64,000 nucleotides of DNA from Trichosporon coremiiforme (lineage: Eukaryota > Basidiomycota > Tremellomycetes > Trichosporonales > Trichosporonaceae), in assembly GCA_039545355.1 (NCBI GenBank), contig BCJJ01000006.1:1054001-1118000 (forward strand), written 5' to 3'. This document shows, one piece after another, positions 1 through 10,043 of this stretch. The translations under genes and the position numbers were made by a program. The notes beneath the pieces are model-generated. The model searched no databases, was not told the DNA's origin, and saw only the letters and a program-made list of their open reading frames with translations. Position 1 is the first letter of the stretch, and each line of letters opens with the position of its first letter.

Positions 1-2
1 TA

Positions 3-107
3 CGCATAACATCCCCCTCACGCCGGAGTGCGTCCCTCTCCTTCTCTATCGACAGCTACTCCTCCTCCATGAAGCGCAAGCAGCGACGATCGCTGGCGCA
101 ACACTAG
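3..107 (+). CDS. Possible C-terminal tail of a gene entering from the left (partial)
   Basis: A frame open from the window edge runs to a TAG at 105-107. Its last residues are Ser-rich and then basic (ending MKRKQRRSLAQH), which is plausible for a fungal protein C-terminus. Only about 35 codons are visible, so the family cannot be named, and a chance open frame is quite possible. Confidence 0.3.
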   Translation, partial: RITSPSRRSASLSFSIDSYSSSMKRKQRRSLAQH

Positions 108-627
108 CGTGCACATGGTCGTTATTATGCGTGTGACTGTTCACTGACGGGTCTATCACACCGTTTTACTGGTTGGGCAGGATGCGGCAGAGGCTAGGCA
201 AAGGCAATCGACCATATGGGATCGGCACCAAGCTCAAGGCAACCCACCCCATATCAGCCTCGACCACAAGTTCCAGTTCGGCCCCCACATTCGCATCTGC
301 CCACCATCTCACTTCACAATGTACAAACGTAAATGAAGTTTGTGACATCCCAAGCCCGCAAACTGAAACGCGTCGCCCTCACGACAAGCTGACGTCATGC
401 ATGTTGCCTCGTCGCCCTGACTTGAGCAGCTCATTGACAGCACTGACCACACCCCTAACCTCAGCGGTCCCCTTACTTGCGAGAGACCGCAAGAAGTCAA
501 GGTGGACACATTGTTCTTCGTTCTATGTTCTACAGGGCTTAGATTAAGGGTTAGATTAGTTGTCGCCGTAGGCGCCAATGGGAGCCCAGGACGCATCGCC
601 GTTGGCGATCTCATCCTCGGCGTCGCG
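108..627. other. Intergenic, nothing recognised
   Basis: No convincing coding frame or RNA gene was seen. Short overlapping open frames here have no recognisable domain and lack splice-site support. Confidence 0.5.
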
Positions 628-2163
628 CTAGGCCACGGCATCGCCGGTCGAGTCAGACGAGGAGGCGCCGGCGGCGTCGGCCATGTCAGCGTTGGCGTCG
701 GCCGAGTTGGAGCCCGCGGTGCCGGCAGAGGCGCCAGCTGCACCAGCGGGGGCGGGCTTGGAAGCGGCAGCCGAGGCGACAGCGGAAGCAACACCGGCGG
801 CAGAAGGGGCGGAGGAAGCAGCTCCGCCCGCGGCGCCGGCGGCACTGCTGGGCGCAAAGGCACCCGAGGGGCTGGTCACGGCGTTGCTGGCGGAGCTAGC
901 GGTAGGAGCGCCGGCGGCACTGGCAGCGCCTCCAGTGGTGCCGTTCGTGGCCCCGGTACCGGCACCAGTGCCGGTGGAGCCCATGCTGTCCGTGTCATCC
1001 ATGGAACCGGAGCTCGAGCCACCAGTCGAGGCAGACGAGCCGCCAGTCGAGCCACCAGTCGAGGCGGAGGAGCCACCAGCAGTCGAATTGGCGGCATCAG
1101 CAGGACCAGCACCACCGCTGACGGTCTCGAAGATGGGGATCTGCTCGTAGACGAGGGGGAGCCAGTTTGCCTGGTCGGGGGAGATCATGACCTCGGCGCC
1201 GTTGCTGTACGGCTTGCGAGCGGAGATGCAACCGCTGGTCATGGCGCTCGAGGCCTGAGTGCACAGGTACTTGTTCTGCTCGATTACCCAGGTGTTACTC
1301 GCCTGGGTGGCCGGATCGCCCTTGCCACACGGGGTCAGGTTGACTCCCCCCGTGGTCGAAACGGACAGACACAGGTCCTCACGGCCGACGATGTAGAACT
1401 GCTCGCCGCTCTGGCTCTGATGCCATAATTGGTTTGTGTTGTGCTCGAAGTACTGCCAGAGCTGGATGGGGTTGTTCAGACCAAGGATAGAATCTTTGTT
1501 GTCGAGCACAAACTGCGTGCCATTGATTCCAATGGGTCCGGGACCTAGGCGAGTGGGTTGGTTGGCACCGCCACCAGCACTAGCACCCCCCGTCCCACCA
1601 GCGCCACCCGCACCTCCACCGGCACCTCCAGCTCCTCCAGCACCACCGGCACCTCCAGCTCCTCCAGCACCACCGGCACCTCCAGCTCCTCCAGCTCCTC
1701 CAGCATCACCAGCACCTCCAGCACCGCCAGAGCCAGTGCCGGCGCTAGGTCCAGCAGAGCCAGAAGAGCCAGCAGAGCCAGTAGCGCCAGCAGAGCCAGC
1801 GCCGCCGACGGAGCCAGTGGCGCCCGCAACGCCGGACTGCATGGCGGCGCCACCCGCGGCCGACATGGGAGGTTTGGCGTCAGGCCCAGCGGATCCAGAC
1901 ATGGAAGGAGGGTTGGCTTCGGCGACCTTGGACGAGACGGCAGCAGGAGGGGTCATGGGTTTGCCCGAGTCGGCGTCGGCGGTACCGTGAGGCGTGGCGG
2001 GGCCGGCGGCGGAGGCGGAAACAGGGGGTTCGGCGGGGCCGGCAGCTGACGCAACACCGGCAGCCGAGGACACGACGGGGGAGGCAGCTGAGTCACCGGG
2101 CATGTTGGCGGGAGCGGCCTGGGCGCCGATGACGGCGACGAGACCGAAAAGGGCGGCGATCAT
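628..2163 (-). CDS. Secreted ricin-B-like protein with long Ala/Gly/Ser-rich flanks
   Basis: This is a single-exon, 511-aa predicted secreted protein. The ATG at 2163 begins MIAALFGLVAVIGAQA, a clear signal peptide. The same frame extends 11 codons upstream, but only from a TTG. Residues about 18-200 are Ala/Ser/Gly-rich, ending in GAGGAGG-type repeats. Residues about 205-348 form a Cys-containing module resembling one ricin-B beta-trefoil unit, with NPIQLW, NQLW, EDLCLSV and NTWVIEQN motifs. Residues 350-511 are again Ser/Gly/Ala-rich, as in wall-exposed proteins. Ricin-B folds often bind glycans, but sugar binding here is inference. A TATA box lies about 75 bp upstream. Related secreted genes on the same strand are at 3615-4665, 41147-41786 and 43743-44404. 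Confidence 0.8.
   Translation of the reverse strand: MIAALFGLVAVIGAQAAPANMPGDSAASPVVSSAAGVASAAGPAEPPVSASAAGPATPHGTADADSGKPMTPPAAVSSKVAEANPPSMSGSAGPDAKPPMSAAGGAAMQSGVAGATGSVGGAGSAGATGSAGSSGSAGPSAGTGSGGAGGAGDAGGAGGAGGAGGAGGAGGAGGAGGAGGAGGGAGGAGGTGGASAGGGANQPTRLGPGPIGINGTQFVLDNKDSILGLNNPIQLWQYFEHNTNQLWHQSQSGEQFYIVGREDLCLSVSTTGGVNLTPCGKGDPATQASNTWVIEQNKYLCTQASSAMTSGCISARKPYSNGAEVMISPDQANWLPLVYEQIPIFETVSGGAGPADAANSTAGGSSASTGGSTGGSSASTGGSSSGSMDDTDSMGSTGTGAGTGATNGTTGGAASAAGAPTASSASNAVTSPSGAFAPSSAAGAAGGAASSAPSAAGVASAVASAAASKPAPAGAAGASAGTAGSNSADANADMADAAGASSSDSTGDAVA
1621..1701. repeat. 27-bp tandem repeat inside the secreted protein gene
   Basis: Three head-to-tail copies of a 27-bp unit start at 1621, 1648 and 1675, the last one diverging at its end. 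On the coding (minus) strand they specify the Gly/Ala-rich linker before the ricin-like module. The unit length is a multiple of three, so copy-number change keeps the frame. Confidence 0.85.
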
Positions 2164-2237
2164 TTTGGGACTAGGGGACCGATTATACTGGGACAAAGAG
2201 AAGGAATCACCAGCTGGAGACGCTGCTGCATCGCGGC

Positions 2238-2245
2238 CTTATATA
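2238..2245 (-). promoter_or_regulatory. TATA box of the 628-2163 gene
   Basis: On the minus strand this reads TATATAAG, about 75 bp upstream of the ATG at 2163. That distance suits a fungal TATA promoter with a short leader. Confidence 0.6.
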
Positions 2246-3062
2246 CGAGATGCGCGGGAAAGAAGAGCTGCTGGGTGCTGGGAACGGCGGGGAGAGAGAG
2301 AACGCGATCGCCGAACTGGCTTTAGGATTGCACAGTGAGCTCAAGTGCCAGGTCGTGAGGCGGCGCTGACGGCAAAGTCGAGGCGGCGAAATGGCACGCC
2401 CGCGAGCCACAGGGCCAGCTCCGACAAGGCACGCGGCGGGCTGGTGGCTTGAAGCATGAAGTCATCTGCTACCTGCGATCGGTGAGTGTGCGTTGCGTGT
2501 TCTGCCACCCCCGCAGCAGCAGTGCTAACTTGAGTACCGGGCGATCGCTGCGCTGGGATCGAAATCGATCTGGAACAAGGAGCGACCAGGGCAAGGTCCG
2601 GGGACAGAGTCGTGAATTGGGCACTGAAAGGCGTTGATGACGCCGAGATGTCGACGCCTCCCCGCGCACCGACCGAGGACACCAGCGAACAGGAACATCG
2701 GAACCCGTCATTCCACACGCGTTCGGACACGCCGAACCTTGTCCTCGGTAAGTTCAGTGTTGCTACCGCAGATGTCGCTGCGACCCCACCGTGTCGCGTT
2801 GCGGAGGTTCCGGATTTGGCTCTTGGCTCGGCACTCTCCTCGCAACACCTCACAACAGTGCTGTCATCGCCCAGGCTGCCCGGACCCGAGGCAGGACTGA
2901 GTCTCGCCATCGGCGTCGCAGGTTGCAGGTTGCCGCAATATGCCTGCCCGCATGTTCTCCCACCCTGAGTCGCCCTGGCGTTTGAGGTTTTGCCTGCGCG
3001 TGTTCCGGCCACTCGCCGCGAGGCCTCCGCCTTCCAACACGGCTGCAACTTCGGCAGCGTCG

Positions 3063-3245
3063 CTAGCGTCCTCGCTCCCTTTGATGACAACGACGCCAAG
3101 GTGTGAGGTCGGTGCCCACTTCGAGCTGCATCTCCCACGTGCATGCTGTCGTCCTCGCCGCAGCCCAAACGGACGTTCCGGTCCCCAACACGGTGTCCAC
3201 GGCAACAACCGCCAAGGCTAAACCTACTCCTCGATTGGATGTCAT
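3063..3245 (-). CDS. Very weak candidate small secreted protein
   Basis: The ATG at 3245 opens 60 codons with a semi-hydrophobic start (MTSNRGVGLALAVVAVDTVL) and two Cys. It is included only because a TATA element sits about 45 bp upstream and both neighbours on this strand are TATA-driven secreted proteins. An Asp breaks the hydrophobic run and there is no ricin-like motif. It may be a remnant or chance. Confidence 0.15.
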   Translation of the reverse strand: MTSNRGVGLALAVVAVDTVLGTGTSVWAAARTTACTWEMQLEVGTDLTPWRRCHQRERGR

Positions 3246-3286
3246 CGCATCCACGACTGGGGTGTCAGCCTCCTCACTGGCGTCGG

Positions 3287-3296
3287 CTTATATAAG
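3287..3296. promoter_or_regulatory. Palindromic TATA element
   Basis: The ten bases CTTATATAAG are self-complementary and so read as a TATA box on both strands. No confident gene starts downstream on either side, so its client is unknown. Confidence 0.4.
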
Positions 3297-3614
3297 GCTG
3301 TGAGAAGGACGCAATGGCCGTCGCTCCCGTCCGCAATGCCCAGACAATCATGACCAGGCCTTCTGCACCTGACATGCAGATGCTGAGACAAGCTAATAGC
3401 TTGCATTCTGACAAGACGGTGTTCAGCGGTGTAGACTGTTATCTGGAATCAAAGGTGTTGCTTGAACGTAAGGAGTATCTAATCTGGGATCATAGGGGGA
3501 CGGGAGACTGCGCGCTGCGGTGCGTCGTCGCCACCATGCCACTCTGTCTTGGAATACGAATGCGGCTGCCCCGCGGTTCCTGCAGAGCTATGCATGCATG
3601 TACGAGACTAGAGA

Positions 3615-4665
3615 CTACTCGGCGTCCTTGCTTTGATCGCTCTTCCCTCCATCATCCTGCCACACCTTCGCAGGAAGGCCGATATGACCGAACCTGCCAA
3701 GGCCGTTGTGCGAGTCCGTGTTCTTCTTATCCTCGTTCTTCATCTCCGTTTCGTTTGACGGAGGCACCCTGTGTCCCTGTGCCGACCCAGACTGGTTGTG
3801 GACACCCACGCCCGTACCCACCCTCTCCTTTCCGGCTTGGCTGGCAGCGTCAGGGCCGTGGGGGTTGTAGGTGAGGGCGAAAGCGATCGGGGCAGCGTAG
3901 TGTACGTCGGTGACCGTGAGCGCGGGGGTGATCGTCGAGGGGGCGTCCTGAGGGTGCTGCGCACTCATGCACTCGTCCTTGGCTGGACGTTAGCTTCCAT
4001 TTTGCCTTCGCTCTTCCTTCCCCCACTTCGTACCTCCTTCCTCGACCCCGCATTCTTTTGCTCAGCAGCGGCTGGTACTCACAGAGACACAGCTTTCCGT
4101 TCAATGGCAGCAGCCACTTCGTCTTGATCATCGGTTCCTTCACTCCTCCCCCGGCCGCTCCTACTGACGCGTGCGGCTCGGCGGCGGCCGTGGCCTTCGA
4201 ACCCGTGACTTCGGCGCTCAACCCCTCCCAGTCGACGAGGCTCGCAGCGATAGTAACCTTGGGCGCCATCGCACCCGCGGCCTCGTTATCGCCCTCGCCC
4301 TCACCCTCGTCATCGTTGTCCTCGTCCTGGTCATCCTCATCTTTCGCGCAGGGGCCCAGTACGACTCTCTCACCGAGTCCGAGGCAGAGGCTGCTGTTTC
4401 CGCTGAGCTGGAGCTGACGCCCGGACCAGATCCAGGTCTGGCCCCGCTTCAAGCCCTCAGCGGCGTAATGGCAGTCGTCGAAGATGACCTGGTCGCCGAC
4501 CTTCGGCGCGCGAGAGTTGCCCTTGTCGTCCTCGGCGCGCGGCTGTACGCACCACGTGGCGTTGGACGACGAGGTGTAGCATATCTGGAAGCCGCCGGCG
4601 TCCTTGGCGAGGGCTGTCGTCGCAGCGGTCGCAGCGGCGAGGGCGAGTACCGTTGTTGTCCGCAT
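3615..4665 (-). CDS. Secreted ricin-B-like protein, two exons
   Basis: The exons are 4665-4083 and 3982-3615. The intron (3983-4082) has a GTGAGT donor and a CTAAC branch site. The spliced product is 316 aa. MRTTTVLALAAATAATTALA is a signal peptide. Cys-pair motifs follow, resembling the ricin-B units of the neighbouring gene: FQICYTSSSNATWCVQ, SSLCLGLGERVVLGPC and, across the splice, KLCLSKDEC. The middle, about residues 100-125, is an acidic Asp/Glu run, and the tail is hydrophilic. Family knowledge suggests an extracellular or wall-associated carbohydrate-binding role, but no ligand can be inferred. An unspliced reading of the first exon would end in a basic, low-complexity tail, so the spliced model is preferred. 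Confidence 0.75.
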
Positions 4666-4738
4666 ATTTGGCTTTCGGGGAGTCTATTTGCGGAGTGGAA
4701 TGTGGGTTTGCGAGGGATCGCTCCTTGCGCAGCGCGTT

Positions 4739-4746
4739 GTTATATG
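4739..4746 (-). promoter_or_regulatory. TATA box of the 3615-4665 gene
   Basis: On the minus strand the sequence reads CATATAAC about 75 bp upstream of the ATG at 4665. This is the same spacing as for the 628-2163 gene. Confidence 0.5.
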
Positions 4747-5319
4747 CAGAGAACGCATGCACCCCCGTTGCGGTGCTACGCAGCTCCGCTCACCCCGCGT
4801 TCTCCGCGCACCCCGAGGCCTTGGTGTCAATGTCGCAATGTCTGGGAAGCATCACATAGTGCACGGTGGGAGGACACAGGGGGAGAAGGGAGGCGGGACA
4901 GATAAGATTGCCGCTCGCGCCGCGCGTGCTATCCTTGGACGCTAGCGTGTTAGAGCTGGTTCGGCGCGTCCCCCGAGAACCGAGGGCCTGAAGGCTGCAC
5001 CCATGCACCTCCGGAACCCTCGGCACCCCCGTCGTCCACTGAGCGCTGAGCCCACTGCGCCCACGCGCTCGGCAGATACTCCGAGAACGTACCAGCGTTT
5101 GACGAGCGTTCCAGGGCTCCAAAGTCTCGCTGCATATGACTCCCCTGCGGCACTCCCAAATTCATATCATGCTCTCACGACCTTCCCGTGCTCCTAGCGC
5201 GGGACCACGATCTGCATACCTGCCGCGATCGCACTGTAACCAGCCTCAGAGCAGGTTGAGTGGATCACCGCCGAACAAAGGCAAGCGCACACGAGCACTC
5301 CCGTGTCTTCTAGACCCTC
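4747..5319. other. Intergenic, nothing recognised
   Basis: This is upstream flank of the secreted gene and of tRNA-Asn. No supported coding frame was found. Confidence 0.5.
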
Positions 5320-5404
5320 TGCCCTATGGCTCAGTTGGCTAGCGCGTGGAGCTGTTATCTCTTAACATACTCCGAGGTCCACGGTTCGAGCCCGTGTGGG
5401 GCAG
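5320..5404 (+). tRNA. tRNA-Asn(GTT) with an 11-nt intron
   Basis: The hand fold gives acceptor stem TGCCCTA/TGGGGCA with discriminator G, and T8. The D stem is GCTC/GCGC with one mismatch. The anticodon stem TGGAG/CTCCG encloses CTGTTA, then an 11-nt intron (tctcttaacat), then A38. The variable loop is AGGTC and the T arm is CACGG-TTCGAGC-CCGTG. The anticodon GTT reads Asn codons. The intron sits at the canonical 37/38 position. Confidence 0.93.
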
Positions 5405-5406
5405 TT

Positions 5407-5410
5407 CTTT
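5407..5410 (+). terminator. Pol III T-run terminator of tRNA-Asn
   Basis: A TTTT run begins three bases after the discriminator base of the tRNA. Confidence 0.7.
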
Positions 5411-6322
5411 TGCATGTTTTGACGGCGCCCACGGTGTCGGAGGGTGCGGCGTTGCTCGGAAGGTTGGACGGACGGTGGACGAATGATAATGGGTGGTGGT
5501 GGCGGTCGTGAGGGGCGGATGTTTTGGCTGTTTGGGCGGGGAGAGCATGGCGGGAGCATTCACGCGAAAGAGCACTCTGATCTGTACGCGGGTGTGTCTG
5601 GGCAGCGCAGGAGATGCGCTCATGATAGAGAGCATCCGCGTCGACGACAGCTCATCGCTGATTGTAGATCTCTGACGACGCGATCACAGATAGTCGATAG
5701 TGCAGACAGGCAGGCATCTCAGAATTAACCGAGCCGAAGATCGCCGCAGTGTTTTCAAACTCGTCCTCTCAGCATTCCGCCCCCTGTCCTCAGACCCCTC
5801 TGCATGCATAGGGCGGCCTCAGATTGTGCGCATGGCGCTGGATGACTGCTCATGCGCCCTGGGATGCCAAGTTGGGGTCATCGTGGGGGGATGGTAGGAC
5901 TGGGTGGAGTAAGAGCGGCAGATGCCCACGCCGATGTTCTCCGCGATAGGCGCCTTCTTCACTGGGCGTACGGCATCCTTCGGCTCGCGGTGTCGGCTGA
6001 TAACGAGTCAGCTGACCGATTCTGACTATCTGATCGCAGAGCAGCACAGGGCTCTATGCTGCCTGCTGCAGCTGCGGCATGCGATGCCAGAGTGCATGAG
6101 TCGGGCGCTGGTGCTTAGATGGGTATCGATATCAAGGTCCTGGCGAACATCGGCTCAGCCCACCGTGCCCAGTGCCCGGTTTCGGAGAGTCGTCAGAGTC
6201 GTCTCGGACCTCTGAAACTCGTCACTGTCGTCTGCGGCGGGCAATCCCACAGCCTGAGTAACGGGCAGGCTTATAAGCCCCCTGTCTCTTGCTGACTACC
6301 CCACACCTCCACACTCCTTACC
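5411..6322. other. Intergenic upstream of the transporter
   Basis: No gene was seen. The last 60 bases carry the TATA box and a pyrimidine-rich leader of the transporter gene. Confidence 0.5.
6272..6277 (+). promoter_or_regulatory. TATA box of the transporter gene
   Basis: TATAAG lies about 50 bp before the ATG at 6323 and is followed by a C/T-rich leader ending in CTTACC just before the start codon. Confidence 0.55.
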
Positions 6323-7890
6323 ATGCCGCCTCCGTTCGAGATGACCTCCGCAACGCCATACGTCAGCAGCACGATCCCACCCTCAGTCAAAGACTCAAAA
6401 GACCACGACTCCGCGGACGAGAAGGTCTACGGAGACGTGTACACCGTCGAAGTCGGCTCTGTCTCAGCCTTGGAGCCGCACACAGACGCAGTCTTCGGCG
6501 ACATAGGCGATGGTGGTCCCAACTACCGCGGCGTCGGGTGGAAGGGCGCGTGCGTGCTCATGATCAAGGCGAATGTTGGGCTCGGCGTGCTGTCCCTGCC
6601 AGTCGTCATGCACACGCTCGGCATGGTGCCGGGTATTATCATGATCATCACTATCCAGGTTATCGTCACCTGTAAGTGTTCTTCGCTTGGCGGATTGAGG
6701 AAGAGGTCAGCACACACGCTGACGCGCGTGTACAGGGGCAAACTACCAAATCGGCCAGTTCAAGTTGAGACACCCCGAGGTGTACTCCCTCTCAGACGCT
6801 GGGCGGATCATGTGGGGCAAGCTCGGGGGTGAGGTGCTCGGTGTCATCTTCTCTCTTTACATGTACGTCTGTCCTTTTCAGTCCCTCCTGACAGTACAGG
6901 ATCTTTGTGTCCGGGTCCGCCATCATCGCCGTCTCCGTCGCCCTGAACGCCGTCAGTCTGCACGCGACATGCACGGCCATCTTCGTCCTCGTGTCGGCTT
7001 TGTGCGGGTTCCTCCTCGCCTCGATCCCGACCCTGGGGCAGATAACTTGGCTCGGCTGGGTCGGCGTCATCTCCATCTTCACCTCAATCATGACCCTCAC
7101 CATCGCCGTGGGGCTGCAAGACCGGCCAAGTGACGCGCCCCTCCCGCCCCTGCCGTGGGTCCCGGACGTCCGGGTCGCGGCAAGTCCCGTCTTCAGCTCG
7201 GCCATGACGGCCATCGGTAGCGTGCTCTTTGCCGCCGCGGCGACGCCGACGTTCTTCGGGATTGTCGCTGAGATGCGCGATCCGAGGGAATATACGAAGG
7301 CCCTCCTCATTGGGCAGACGGGGGTTACGATCTTTTACGTCGTCATCGCTGCTGTCGTATATGGCTTCTGTGGGCAGTATGTCTCGAGTCCCGCGCTCGG
7401 GTCCGCGGGGCCGCTCCTCAAGCGCATCTCGTATGGACTCGCCATCCCCGCCCTGCTCGTCAGCCTCACGCTTTACACCCACATTCCCGCAAAGTACGTC
7501 TTTGTGCGCACGCTCAGGGGCCGGTGGAAGTATCACCTCGCGCACCCCACCAAGATCCACTGGATCGCGTGGCTCGGCGCCACGGGCGGATGCACGCTGA
7601 TCGCGTACATTATCGCGTCGGGCATTCCTGTCTTTGGCAGTCTTATCTCGTTCATCGGCGCCATCTTCTGCCCCACCGTGTGCATGGTACCGTATATGTT
7701 CATGTGGTTCCATGATCACCCCGAGTGGAGAGCCACGCTCAGGACTCGAGTGGTCGCGGGCATCAACCTGTTCATCATCGTCGCGGGCATCTTCCTCACT
7801 GTCGCGGGAACTTATGGGTCCGTCGTCGACCTCATCTCCGCCGTAGCCGATCGCCCCTGGTCGTGTGCGGACAACTCGAACTCGGTTTAA
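6323..7890 (+). CDS. Amino acid transporter, Aa_trans (AAAP) family
   Basis: The exons are 6323-6671, 6736-6862 and 6900-7890, giving 488 aa. A hydrophilic cytosolic N-terminus of about 65 residues leads into the first helix with GWKGACVLMIKANVGLGVL, the typical entry motif of AAAP permeases (G-x-G-[VI]-L-[SA]-[LIV]-P). About ten further hydrophobic segments follow. The FxGIVAEMRDPREYTKAL loop, about two-thirds along, matches the family 'mild-Asp/Glu-M-x-D-P' region. The family moves neutral amino acids with protons across plasma or vacuolar membranes; the substrate here is unknown. The second intron (6863-6899) is only 37 nt, close to the minimum for fungi, but both junctions keep phase. The gene converges on the lipase gene, with 117 bp between stops. 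Confidence 0.88.
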
Positions 7891-8007
7891 AACACCTGTC
7901 GTGAGCTACAGTCGAACGGTAGTGGAGTCCTGGCGGACGTTGTGTCAAGATGTTACATGCTATGATTAATGCCAATGCGAAAATGTCTAACAGTTGTCTA
8001 ACCCATC

Positions 8008-10043
8008 TTACAGCCCCTCCTCGCGCAGCTTGAGCATGAGGCCGCCGTAGAAGCGCGCGAGGTCAAACTTGTCGCGCACAACCTTCTTCAGCGTCTTGCC
8101 CTCCCGCTTCTCCTTCTCTGGCCGCTCGATCTCGGCCTTCGCATCCTTGTACTGCCGCGTCTCCTGCCCGTCCTTCTTGTCTCCCGGGAAGATGTCGGAC
8201 ACCCAGTCGACGAGCTGGCCGACGTGCGCAAGGTCCCAAGCCTTGTCCTTCGGACTTCCCTCGGAGGCGGAAGGCGAGGACATGGCGCGCGCCGTCGCGA
8301 GGTCCTTGGCGTGCTGCTGAGAGGACTCGAGTTGCGGGTCCTTCTTGTTCGTATCCGGGCCAGAGCCGGAGAGACCGAGCGCCTGCCAGTCGCCGCTCCG
8401 CGCCTCCTCGTCCTCAACCTTGAACGCGCCGTGCTGCGGCCAGAGACCGCCCTCGCCGCGCAGGTCCCAGTGGTGGCACCCGTCGACGACGCCGAGGAAG
8501 TCGCCCCACTTCGCGCTCGCGACCGACACGAGCCCATCGTTGCCCTCGTACTGCTGTCCCGGGAGTACCTCGGTGGACGGGTAGCCCCGCTCAGCGGCCG
8601 AGTCGAGCACGAGCTTTGTGAACCACAACGGATGCAGTACTGACATCTTGGACACGCGGCCGGCGACAGAGAAGTACTTGACGTTCGGGTCGTCAGGCGT
8701 GTTCGGGTTGAAGTAGTCGTTCATGTAGCTCGTCGTCAGGTTGTGGTACGCGGGCGAGTCAAAGATGTTAAGCAGGTAGTTCGTCAGTCCCGACGTGAAG
8801 GACGAGAAGGTGTCCGTGTTCTTCTTCTCCTCGGCCTCGCGCGCCTCACGCGTAAGCAGCGGCGACTTCATCGTGAAGGGCAGGTACTTGGCGGCGGCTG
8901 CGATGCGGTCATCCGCGTTCTTGACCGATGGCGGCGCGATCGAGCCAACGCCAATATTCGCGGCGCACCAGTCCATAAACGGCGAGCCGCGGTGTGGTGT
9001 CGCGATCGTCATCAGACTCAGCGGCTTGTACTCTTTCGGCTTGATCGTCGAGATCAGGTGCCGGCAGTCGAGCCCGCCCATCGAGTGCGCAACAAAGCTG
9101 ACACCGACACCCTTCGGGAGGTAGGACTTGAGGAACTCGTGCATCTGCTGAGCACGTTCTTGGATTGAACCAGTGCTGAAACGGCGTCAGCAATGGGAAC
9201 CAAACACAGCCACGCCACGCGATTGATATTTGTTGTTGCCACCCCAAGGGCCCAAATCAAGCGCAGGGCTCCACACATCAATCGGTCAAGCCACCGAAAT
9301 GCGTGTCACGCCCCAAAAGTAAACAAATACCAATAGCCACTCACCCTTTGACGCCGACGACGACGACCTTTGCCCCCATGCGATCGCGGAGCACTTCCAG
9401 AACTGATGCCCAGTAGTGCAGCTTTAGTGACGGGAACAGTGGAATCGGGGTCGCTGTAGAGAAGCCGTACAGGCCTGCGCCACGTCAGCCACGGTTATGC
9501 ATGGATCCAGACGGTGTACCGGTCGTTTGATCATACCCGCCCGGCCCTCGAGCCGTCAAACCCCTACAGCCCCACAACTAGCGTGTGGGGCCGCAAGCGA
9601 ACGGTCCGGTCCAACTCACCATGACACAGTACGACAATCTCCTTTGGTGGGGTCGTGCTCCCCGGGAGGAAGGCGCGTTCGTCGTTCATGAGCCGATAGA
9701 TGTCCGTGTTCTCTGGTGGATACCGCGGATCCGGATATTTGTCGGGGTATGGCGGGAGGTCTTCAAGTTCGGTTTCGGTGTGTAAGCCCTCAAACTTGTC
9801 CACCGATGTCGGCTTGAAGGCGAGAGCAGCAGATGAACCGCCCGCAGCGCCAGCGGCCGTCACATACTCCTCCTTCTTCGGCTGGGCTAGCGGCTTGCGC
9901 GCTCGCGGGGCGTAGATGATCTGGGCGGCGCGGGCCTGGGCTGCCTTGCGGCGCGCCTGCAGTCCCGGGGCCGTCTCGATCCACCACTGGACGACATAGC
10001 GGGCCAGCTGGATGTAGCGGAACGGCGAGAGGGTAGCAGGCAT
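8008..10043 (-). CDS. TGL2: Triacylglycerol lipase, TGL2-like alpha/beta hydrolase
   Basis: The exons are 10043-9620, 9474-9345 and 9175-8008, giving 573 aa. The oxyanion segment VVLCHGLYGF spans the first splice junction. The nucleophile elbow AHSMGG follows in the third exon, leading into the conserved TPHRGSPFMDWC stretch of fungal TGL2-type lipases. The acid residue is probably the Asp of NDGLVS, and the catalytic His is in GCHHWDL. Yeast Tgl2 is a mitochondrial triacylglycerol/diacylglycerol lipase of about 330 aa. This protein is much longer, with an amphipathic N-terminus and an extra hydrophilic Lys/Glu-rich stretch before its C-terminus. The lipase assignment is firm; mitochondrial location and the exact TGL2 orthology are inference. 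Both introns use CTGAC branch sites. Confidence 0.85.

Larger units (their letters stand above)
2246..3614. other. Intergenic between two secreted-protein genes
   Basis: No confident gene is present. An open frame on the minus strand (2341-3168) has no recognisable domain. The only structured signals are the palindromic TATA element at 3287-3296 and the weak small candidate at 3063-3245. Confidence 0.4.

Noticed and set aside
502..1990. Long plus-strand open frames (308 and 184 codons) opposite the 511-aa secreted gene
   Set aside because: They are antisense or shifted readings of a GC-rich low-complexity gene. The minus-strand frame has a signal peptide, a TATA box and a ricin-like module.
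2341..3168. 275-codon minus-strand open frame
   Set aside because: No domain, no good start context, composition like random GC-rich DNA, and overlapping frames on both strands.
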